Of a DNA stretch of 6,468 nt, positions 1-4,923 are shown piece after piece; position 1 is the stretch's first letter; every line of letters begins with the position of its first letter. The DNA is taken from assembly GCA_902803365.1 (NCBI GenBank), contig CADCPU010000058.1, positions 1 through 6,468 of the forward strand, written 5' to 3'. Under the pieces are notes generated by a model. That model saw only the letters and a list, made by a program, of their open reading frames with translations. It searched no databases and was not told the DNA's origin. A program made the translations under genes and the position numbers. This DNA is from Oscillospiraceae bacterium. GTDB taxonomy: Bacteria > Bacillota_A > Clostridia > Saccharofermentanales > Saccharofermentanaceae.

Positions 1-1116
1 GGCAAATGGGTCAGGAATGATATCGAAGGATGGTATTACGATCCGTCGCTGTTTTTCGATGACGACGACAAGATCTACATGGCTCACGGCCACAAGCAGA
101 TCTATATAACAGAGCTTAACAGCGAGATCACGGGACCTAAGGCGGGCGGTCTTAACAGACTGATCCTCGACGATAAGGATAATCCTGTCCTGGGATACGA
201 GGGCTCGCATCTTTATAAGATCGCGGGACGCTATTATCTGTTCAACATTCATTCGGAGAAGAGCCGATGGCATCGCGTGGAATCACTTTTTACGGCAGAT
301 GACTTAAGCGGTGAGTTTGTCGGAGGCGACATCTTAAATCAGGACTTAAGCGACAGAGGCGACGGCCTCGCTCAGGGCGGCATAGTAGAAGGCCCTGAGG
401 GTGTATGGCACGGCTTCATGTTCAGGGATAACGGAGCGGTCGGAAGGATCCCCGTTATAACCGAAGCGAAGTTTACGGATAAAGGGCTCGTCTTACATGC
501 GCAGGAATGCTTTGAGACACCTGACTTAAAGCCGGGATATCCGTATGAGCCGCTCGTTCGAAGCGATGACTTTAAGTCGGATAAGCTTGAGACTTGCTGG
601 ACGTTTAATCATATGCCTGATTTAAGTCTTGTATCCTGGGGCGACGGAAGCCTTAAGATAAAGACGGATAAGATCTGCGGGGATCTTTGTGAAGCGAAGA
701 ATACCTTAACTCAGAGGATGAGACTTCCTAACTGCGCAGCTGAGATCACGATCGACGGCAGCAGCCTGAACCCGGGTGATACAGCAGGGCTTTGTGCTCT
801 TCAGGGAAGCTATGTCTATATCGGTCTTAAGCGCACGGTTAACGGTTTCCTGATCGTGACCGGCACCAGGGACGGAGTGATCGAGACTAAGGAAGCGGAG
901 ACAAATGAGATCCGCGTAAGGGTCGAGGGCAGCTTCGGAAACGAAGATAAGGCAGATTGCTATATTAAAAACGGAGAAGAAAAGATACCATTCGGTAAGG
1001 AACATGAACTGAAGTTCACGCTCGACCATTTTACGGGCGCGAGATTCGGACTTTTCACCTTCTCGGAAGACAAGGTCGGAGGCACCGGAATATTCAGGGA
1101 TTTCATCTACGAATGA
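1..1116 (+). CDS. Glycoside hydrolase family 43 (beta-xylosidase/alpha-arabinofuranosidase type), 5'-truncated
   Basis: The reading frame is open from base 1 and the gene starts before the window; the ATG at 79 is internal, because typical GH43 sequence (WYYDPSLFFDDDDKIYM) lies in frame before it. GH43 enzymes are five-bladed beta-propellers that hydrolyse xylo-oligosaccharides or release arabinose from plant cell-wall polymers. Visible landmarks are the Asp of YDPS (codon 40-42), matching the family's pKa-modulating aspartate; EGSHLYK, whose Glu (codon 199-201) matches the catalytic acid; and the QGGIV...GVWHGFMFRDNGAVGR region (about 373-450). The catalytic base Asp should lie upstream of the window. 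From about base 560 a second domain follows (DDF...WTFNHMP, NTLTQR, GDTAGL, YVYIGL, ending FRDFIYE), which matches the GH43 C-terminal concanavalin A-like beta-sandwich. No secretion signal can be judged because the N-terminus is missing. The exact substrate cannot be decided. The ACT-domain gene starts 18 bases downstream. Confidence 0.9.
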   Translation, partial: GKWVRNDIEGWYYDPSLFFDDDDKIYMAHGHKQIYITELNSEITGPKAGGLNRLILDDKDNPVLGYEGSHLYKIAGRYYLFNIHSEKSRWHRVESLFTADDLSGEFVGGDILNQDLSDRGDGLAQGGIVEGPEGVWHGFMFRDNGAVGRIPVITEAKFTDKGLVLHAQECFETPDLKPGYPYEPLVRSDDFKSDKLETCWTFNHMPDLSLVSWGDGSLKIKTDKICGDLCEAKNTLTQRMRLPNCAAEITIDGSSLNPGDTAGLCALQGSYVYIGLKRTVNGFLIVTGTRDGVIETKEAETNEIRVRVEGSFGNEDKADCYIKNGEEKIPFGKEHELKFTLDHFTGARFGLFTFSEDKVGGTGIFRDFIYE

Positions 1117-1124
1117 TATCAGTC

Positions 1125-1130
1125 GGAGGA
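1125..1130 (+). promoter_or_regulatory. Ribosome binding site of the ACT-domain gene
   Basis: GGAGGA lies 4 bases before the ATG at 1135, inside the 18-base gap after the glycosidase stop codon (TGA, 1114-1116). It fixes the start of the small ACT-domain gene. No promoter fits in the gap, so the two genes are probably co-transcribed. Confidence 0.8.
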
Positions 1131-1134
1131 ATAA

Positions 1135-1542
1135 ATGTATAAACAATTATCAGTATTTGCAGAAAATAAGAGAGGCGCAATGAACAGCATGACCAAGCTC
1201 CTTAAGGAAGCTCAGATCAACATCACTGCGCTCGTTACAAATGACAGTGCGGAATTCGGTATCGTAAGGATGATCGTTGATGACCCGCAGAAGGCATACG
1301 ATATCATGAGCAAGGCAGGATACCTCTGTAAGCTCGACAGCGTTATCGCGATCGATATCGGTGATGAGGTCGGAAGCCTTGATAAGCTACTGGAGTTCAT
1401 CACTTCAAGCTACATCAATGTTGATTATCTCTACCTCTCGTTTAATCGTAAGACGAGCACTCCGATCGTGATACTTCACGCGCCTGACTCTGATGAACTT
1501 GAAAATTTCCTTCAGAGCAAGGGTTACGCCACAGTTAAATAA
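1135..1542 (+). CDS. Tandem ACT-domain protein (COG4747-like), putative amino acid sensor
   Basis: This is a 135-residue soluble protein made of two ACT modules and no enzymatic domain. ACT1 spans about residues 2-66 (YKQLSVFAENKRGAM, then helix SMTKLLKEAQINITAL), with a Gly at residue 14 at the usual ligand-loop position. ACT2 spans about 68-135 (SVIAIDIGDEVGSLDKLLEFI), with the equivalent Gly at residue 80. ACT domains usually bind amino acids at dimer interfaces and regulate metabolism. Stand-alone two-ACT proteins of this size are common in Clostridia, often annotated only as ACT-domain proteins, and their ligands are mostly unknown. The gene follows the GH43 gene by 18 bases with a strong ribosome binding site and ends just before a terminator. 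The next gene is DAHP synthase, which makes an aromatic amino acid ligand an attractive but unproven guess. The double-ACT assignment is strong; the function is not known. Confidence 0.88.
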   Translation: MYKQLSVFAENKRGAMNSMTKLLKEAQINITALVTNDSAEFGIVRMIVDDPQKAYDIMSKAGYLCKLDSVIAIDIGDEVGSLDKLLEFITSSYINVDYLYLSFNRKTSTPIVILHAPDSDELENFLQSKGYATVK

Positions 1543-1557
1543 TCTGACATTTACACG

Positions 1558-1585
1558 AAAACGGATATTTAATTATCCGTTTTTT
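1558..1585 (+). terminator. Rho-independent terminator after the ACT-domain gene
   Basis: A perfect stem pairs ACGGATA (1561-1567) with TATCCGT (1574-1580) around a six-base loop. It is extended by flanking A residues (1558-1560) opposite the T-run and is followed by six T in a row (1580-1585). It starts 15 bases after the stop codon of the ACT-domain gene. The A-rich 5' side also makes it a plausible, weaker terminator on the - strand. It separates the glycosidase/ACT transcript from DAHP synthase. Confidence 0.87.
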
Positions 1586-1600
1586 GATGTCGGAAAACAG

Positions 1601-1619
1601 CGGATTATTGTATAATCCG
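1601..1619 (+). promoter_or_regulatory. Promoter -10 box inside a palindrome (possible operator) upstream of DAHP synthase
   Basis: A consensus -10 hexamer TATAAT (1611-1616) lies within the inverted repeat CGGATTATTGTATAATCCG, whose 8-base arms (1601-1608 and 1612-1619) are perfectly complementary around TGT. Transcription would start near 1623, about 29 bases before the DAHP synthase ATG at 1652. No good -35 box is seen at 16-18 bases spacing; TTGATG (1584-1589) is the nearest resemblance but is 21 bases away. There is no T-run after the repeat, so it is not a terminator. The dyad could be an operator that blocks the promoter; the regulator is unknown. Confidence 0.6.
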
Positions 1620-1651
1620 TTCGATAAGAACAGAAAGATGAGATTTTTAAT

Positions 1652-2689
1652 ATGGAAATGAACATGAAATTCATAAGGAAGCTTCCTGTCCCGAAGGAAC
1701 TCAAGGAAGATTTCCCGATCGATGCATCTATCGCCGCTATTAAGGAAGAACGCGACAGACAGCTCGCTGATATCTTTACGGGTAAGGATGACAGATTCGT
1801 CCTTATCATCGGACCATGCTCAGCTGACAGGGAAGATGCAGTTCTCGATTATATGCACAGGCTCGCGGAAGTCAACGAGAAGGTCAAGGACAAGATCTTT
1901 ATCGTTCCCCGCGTATATACGAATAAGCCTCGTACGAAGGGCTTGGGCTACAAGGGAATGCTCCATCAGCCTGACCCTGAAAAAGACGAGGATATGCTCG
2001 CAGGTATCATCGCCATAAGAGAACTTCACACGAAGGTCATCAGGCAGACAGGTTTTACATGCGCTGAGGAGATGCTCTATCCGGCTAACCACAGATATCT
2101 TTCTGACCTTCTGGGTTATGTTGCCGTAGGCGCAAGATCAGTCGAGAACCAGGAGCACAGGATCGTAGCAAGCGGCGTCGGTATCCCGGTCGGTATGAAG
2201 AATCCTACGGCAGGTGATATGTCCGTTATGATGAATTCCATCACGGCTGCACAGAGCCCTCAAAAGTTCATCTACCGCGGATGGGAAGTCGAGACCGAAG
2301 GTAACCCTCTTGCTCACTGTATCTTAAGAGGCTATGTCGATAAGTTCGGCAGGAGCCATCCGAATTACCACTACGAAGATCTGGAGCTCGTGCTCGAGTC
2401 ATATAGGAAGGATCCGAGCCTTGTAAATCCTACGGTCATCGTTGACTGTAACCACAGCAATTCGGGCAAGAGATATGAAGAGCAGATCAGGATCTCCAAG
2501 GATATTCTTCACAGCAGAAGATGGAACGACGATATCAAGAAACTCGTTAAGGGTCTCATGATCGAGAGCTACATAGAAGACGGCTGCCAGAAGATAGGTG
2601 AGGGCGTTTACGGTAAGTCCATCACCGATCCTTGCCTCGGCTGGGAAAAGTCAGAGAGACTTATTTTGGATCTTGCTGATCTCCTTTGA
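1652..2689 (+). CDS. aroF: 3-deoxy-7-phosphoheptulonate (DAHP) synthase, class I (AroF/AroG/AroH family)
   Basis: The enzyme condenses phosphoenolpyruvate with erythrose 4-phosphate to give DAHP, the first step of the shikimate pathway to aromatic amino acids, in the cytoplasm. At 345 residues it has the usual length (E. coli AroG is 350). Metal ligands match the family: Cys56 in GPCS, His268 in DCNHSNS, Glu305 in MIESYIEDG and Asp326 in GKSITDPCLGW. Substrate-binding blocks KPRT (92-95) and GARSVENQEHR (160-170) are present. Its middle part (ASGVGIPVGMKNPTAGDMS, YRGWEVETEGNPLAH) follows the clostridial variant, not the enterobacterial one. The start is uncertain: ATG at 1652, 1658 and 1664 are in frame with no strong ribosome binding site (AGATGAG at 1637-1643 fits 1652; GGAA at 1654-1657 fits 1664). 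Relatives start close to the FIRKLP block. The N-terminal extension that carries feedback inhibition in this family is present, but the inhibitor (Phe, Tyr or Trp) cannot be read from it. Its last 29 bases overlap the convergent GTPase gene. Whether aroF, aroG or aroH is the best symbol is a naming choice. Confidence 0.96.
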   Translation: MEMNMKFIRKLPVPKELKEDFPIDASIAAIKEERDRQLADIFTGKDDRFVLIIGPCSADREDAVLDYMHRLAEVNEKVKDKIFIVPRVYTNKPRTKGLGYKGMLHQPDPEKDEDMLAGIIAIRELHTKVIRQTGFTCAEEMLYPANHRYLSDLLGYVAVGARSVENQEHRIVASGVGIPVGMKNPTAGDMSVMMNSITAAQSPQKFIYRGWEVETEGNPLAHCILRGYVDKFGRSHPNYHYEDLELVLESYRKDPSLVNPTVIVDCNHSNSGKRYEEQIRISKDILHSRRWNDDIKKLVKGLMIESYIEDGCQKIGEGVYGKSITDPCLGWEKSERLILDLADLL

Positions 2690-3839
2690 TCTTCTTTGTG
2701 TCAGGTTCGACAAGCTTCAAGATAGCTTTGACGATATCGTTCTTGGTTGCGTTCTCAGGAAGTGATGCGATGATGGCGGATACTTTCTCGAGAAGTCCGT
2801 TCCGGAGCTTTCCTTCCATAAGGTTCTTGACCCAGTCGATATCTTCGACGGACTTGTTTCCTACATATATCTGTTCGAAGGCATAGATCGTGCCTTCGCC
2901 AATAGCAGCAACAAATACGCCTGCGATCACCGCATTAAGGACACTTGCTCCGATGTTGATCGCAGGTATTGCTTTAAGTGCGGTAATAAGAGACCTTGCA
3001 GCAAGGCTTACCGTTCCTACTTCAACGATCGAATTAAAGAACTGCTTGGATTTTTCATCCTGCTTGATGTCGTAGATCTTGGCGAGCAGGTTGATCATGG
3101 TGGTCTCTGTAGGTATCAGGAGAGCCGCGTCAGGGAACGGGATCGGCACTGCGCCTATAGCAACTCCGATACCTGTGCAGGCGACAGTCGCGCTGTGTGC
3201 CATTACGCGCTTGCGGCTCAGGTTATATGTATTGATATCTGTTTTCGAAGCCTGTATTCCTTCAGGCAAAAGCTCGTTTATCGCGCTTATGAGTTCGGTG
3301 ACTCCTTCAGGAGGGACTACGATGTCTTCGCTTATTACATATGGCGAAGCGACGACCGGGAATATACCGCGGAGCTTACAGTCCTTGCCCTTAAAGGCAT
3401 TATTTACCATCTCGCGGTTTAGCTCCCTGTCAGGAAGCGAATATGATTTGGTAATGATGACGAGGATAGGTACAGATCTCCATATCGATACGGACTTCAA
3501 AAAGTCGTTTATCGTCTTTGGGAAGAGCTTGCTGGACGTGCCGTCTACGCAGAGGCAGATGAGGTCGATCGAGGTGTCATCGTTCTTCTCGATCGCCGCG
3601 TCCTTGGACCATTTCTTGACCTCGTTTATCGCCTTGTTCTTCTGAAGAAAGCTCGTCGGTTCGTATCCGATCGTGTCTATGATCCTGAACGGGACCTCTT
3701 CGTTCTCGTATGCCTTAAGCTCTTTTGTCGTACCTTCGATACCGATTCCCGTAGCCGCTGTCTCGTTCATTATCGCATTGATGAGGGTCGTCTTTCCGAC
3801 GCCCGAATTACCAAGGAAAAGCACGTTGCCTTTCTTCAT
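2661..3839 (-). CDS. GTPase with DUF697 (YcjF-like) hydrophobic C-terminal domain
   Basis: This is a 392-residue protein with two parts. The N-terminal G domain has the P-loop GNSGVGKT (10-17), Thr37/Thr38 as likely G2, DTIG (55-58) as G3, and VVAS (162-165) at the G5 position. The G4 position reads TKSY (130-133) where N/TKxD is expected, so the base-specifying Asp is absent or elsewhere. The C-terminal half has hydrophobic stretches at about 215-243 (IGAVPIPFPDAALLIPTE, the DUF697 signature) and 270-314, so the protein probably associates with the inner membrane. Cellular function is unknown for this family. The start is well supported by AAAGGAGG 8 bases upstream. The gene lies 14 bases after cdd on the same strand. 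It is not Era, although it follows cdd: there is no KH domain. The C-terminal tail (KKIKGDQQDPK) is hydrophilic and is encoded antisense to the end of the DAHP synthase gene. Confidence 0.9.
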   Translation of the reverse strand: MKKGNVLFLGNSGVGKTTLINAIMNETAATGIGIEGTTKELKAYENEEVPFRIIDTIGYEPTSFLQKNKAINEVKKWSKDAAIEKNDDTSIDLICLCVDGTSSKLFPKTINDFLKSVSIWRSVPILVIITKSYSLPDRELNREMVNNAFKGKDCKLRGIFPVVASPYVISEDIVVPPEGVTELISAINELLPEGIQASKTDINTYNLSRKRVMAHSATVACTGIGVAIGAVPIPFPDAALLIPTETTMINLLAKIYDIKQDEKSKQFFNSIVEVGTVSLAARSLITALKAIPAINIGASVLNAVIAGVFVAAIGEGTIYAFEQIYVGNKSVEDIDWVKNLMEGKLRNGLLEKVSAIIASLPENATKNDIVKAILKLVEPDTKKIKGDQQDPK

Positions 3840-3847
3840 ATCATATT

Positions 3848-3855
3848 CCTCCTTT
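3848..3855 (-). promoter_or_regulatory. Ribosome binding site of the GTPase gene, overlapping the cdd stop codon
   Basis: On the - strand AAAGGAGG lies 8 bases before the ATG at 3839 and shares two bases with the TAA of cdd (3856-3854). The arrangement indicates one cdd-GTPase transcript with possible translational coupling. Confidence 0.82.
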
Positions 3856-4240
3856 ATGTGAGATCGTCAGCTCCGAACGGTGCAGGGCAAAGCTCGGATA
3901 CCTTGAAGGTTTGAGTATCTCCCTCTGTCGAATAGCAGACGACCTTTGAGTCACCGTTCATGAATTCCGATATTACCTGCCTGCACATAAAGCACGGCGT
4001 TCCGATCTTGCCCGAGCCGACCAGAAGGTGAAGTTCAACGATATCTCCGGGTCTTGCGCCTTCGCTTACGGCCTTGAAGATCGCGCATCTTTCCGCGCAG
4101 ACCGTTGCGCCGTATGAAGCATTTTCGATATTAACACCGGTGAATTCCCTGCCGTCTTTTGTAACGACTATCGCACTTACGGCAAACTTTGAATAGGGAC
4201 TGTAACTTCTCTTGAGGTTCTCTTTGAGCTTATCGAGCAT
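3854..4240 (-). CDS. cdd: Cytidine deaminase
   Basis: The enzyme hydrolytically deaminates cytidine and deoxycytidine to uridine and deoxyuridine in pyrimidine salvage. At 128 residues it is of the short homotetrameric type. Visible motifs are the N-terminal YSPYSKFAVSA (13-23), GVNIENASYG (35-44), and the zinc site made of Cys48 with catalytic Glu50 in VCAER plus Cys83 and Cys86 in PCFMCRQV. The second zinc motif has Phe-Met where Gly-Ala or a similar pair is common, but all metal ligands are kept. The end (LCPAPFGADDL) matches the usual family C-terminus. The start is supported by AGGAGGG 7 bases upstream of ATG 4240. A likely promoter lies 30 bases upstream, so the gene may be expressed separately from the membrane protein genes before it; the GTPase follows after 14 bases. 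Confidence 0.96.
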   Translation of the reverse strand: MLDKLKENLKRSYSPYSKFAVSAIVVTKDGREFTGVNIENASYGATVCAERCAIFKAVSEGARPGDIVELHLLVGSGKIGTPCFMCRQVISEFMNGDSKVVCYSTEGDTQTFKVSELCPAPFGADDLT

Positions 4241-4263
4241 AGTCTTACCCTCCTGTCGGATAT

Positions 4264-4278
4264 GGGTATATTATACCC
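4264..4278 (-). promoter_or_regulatory. Putative cdd promoter: -10 box inside a perfect 15-base palindrome
   Basis: On the - strand the sequence is GGGTATAATATACCC: 7-base arms (GGGTATA/TATACCC) around a single A. It contains a consensus TATAAT (4275-4270). The start of transcription would be near 4263, some 22 bases before the cdd ATG. No convincing -35 box is visible in the end of the upstream gene (best partial match GAAACA at 4300-4295, 19-base spacing). No T-run follows, so it is not a terminator. It may be an operator as well as a promoter element. It sits in the 41-base gap between the YczE-like gene and cdd. Confidence 0.55.
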
Positions 4279-4281
4279 CAA

Positions 4282-4923
4282 TCAGGCGGTCTGATGTTTC
4301 TTGATGAGAGGGACGGATACGAATCTGTTGAAAAATGATATGACCGGACCAAAGCCGAATGCGGATACGATGATGCCCGGGCCCATGACTCCGCCTGCGA
4401 GAAAGCACACGAGTGCGCAGCTCGCGTCACAGATGATCCTGCACCAGAAGTACGGGAGCTTCTTGATCTTTTTATCCATTATGAGTGCGAGCGCATCGTA
4501 AGGCGCAACACCCATATCGGATGTCTGATATAAGCTCAATCCGAATCCCGTGAGGATAAGGCCCAACAGCATGATAAGGATCTTTATAACACGGTTTCCC
4601 GGCAGCGCCCAGATCGAAGTCATTATCTTATAACTAAAGTCAACGACGTAGCCCAGAAGGAGCGCGTTGATGACCGTTCCAAAGCCGATGAGCTTTCGAC
4701 CCCAGATGATCTGAATGACAAAGAAGCAGACGTTGACGATTATCTGGAGCAGGGGATAGTAGATCCCCGTAAGATCGGAAAGCGCCATGTTCATTCCGTC
4801 GAACGGATCGTTTCCGAGACAAGCGAACTTAAACGCAGCAACTCCGACACCGATAAAGAGGTTGCCGATGAGCACCATGAGTATGCGAGTCACGAGAAGT
4901 GCTTTAGGTTCATTCTTGTTCAT
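4282..4923 (-). CDS. YczE-like (DUF6198/YitT-related) integral membrane protein
   Basis: This is a 213-residue, strongly hydrophobic protein with about five or more membrane segments (roughly 13-36, 54-75, 79-100, 110-130 and 157-200). It resembles the YczE/YyaS/YitT group of membrane proteins, whose function and substrate are unknown. An internal duplication is visible: GNDPFDGMNMAL (37-48) in the first half is mirrored by GVAPYDALALIM in the second, each preceded by a glycine-rich membrane helix (IGVGVAAF, LTGFGLSLY) and followed by a helix pair ending in GTVINALLLG or GIIVSAFGFG. The start ATG overlaps the TGA of the upstream gene as ATGA (4923-4920), with AGAGGAGG 4 bases before it, so translation is probably coupled. 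It ends 41 bases before cdd. The family call is from remembered motifs and the function is open. Confidence 0.8.
   Translation of the reverse strand: MNKNEPKALLVTRILMVLIGNLFIGVGVAAFKFACLGNDPFDGMNMALSDLTGIYYPLLQIIVNVCFFVIQIIWGRKLIGFGTVINALLLGYVVDFSYKIMTSIWALPGNRVIKILIMLLGLILTGFGLSLYQTSDMGVAPYDALALIMDKKIKKLPYFWCRIICDASCALVCFLAGGVMGPGIIVSAFGFGPVISFFNRFVSVPLIKKHQTA

Noticed and set aside
79..81. ATG at 79 as the start of the glycosidase
   Set aside because: The frame is open upstream to base 1 and encodes conserved GH43 sequence including the YDPS aspartate, so the ATG is internal.
706..1146. - strand open frame (146 codons) opposite the GH43 C-terminal domain
   Set aside because: It overlaps conserved GH43 sandwich-domain sequence and the start of the ACT gene, and has no recognisable protein motifs.
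1601..1619. Second terminator upstream of DAHP synthase
   Set aside because: The palindrome is not followed by a T-run and it contains a consensus -10 box; an operator or promoter element fits better.
1543..1651. T-box or other aminoacid-responsive riboswitch before DAHP synthase
   Set aside because: The gap is only 109 bases, half of it terminator and promoter, with no T-box consensus and too little leader after the likely transcription start.
3079..3645. Long + strand open frame (188 codons) opposite the GTPase
   Set aside because: It lies wholly antisense to a well-supported GTPase domain, has no ribosome binding site, and its composition (Ser/Arg/Ile-rich) is that of a mirror of a real gene.
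2661..3839. Era GTPase, suggested by its position after cdd
   Set aside because: There is no C-terminal KH domain; instead the C-terminus is hydrophobic with the DUF697 signature, and the G4 motif is TKSY.
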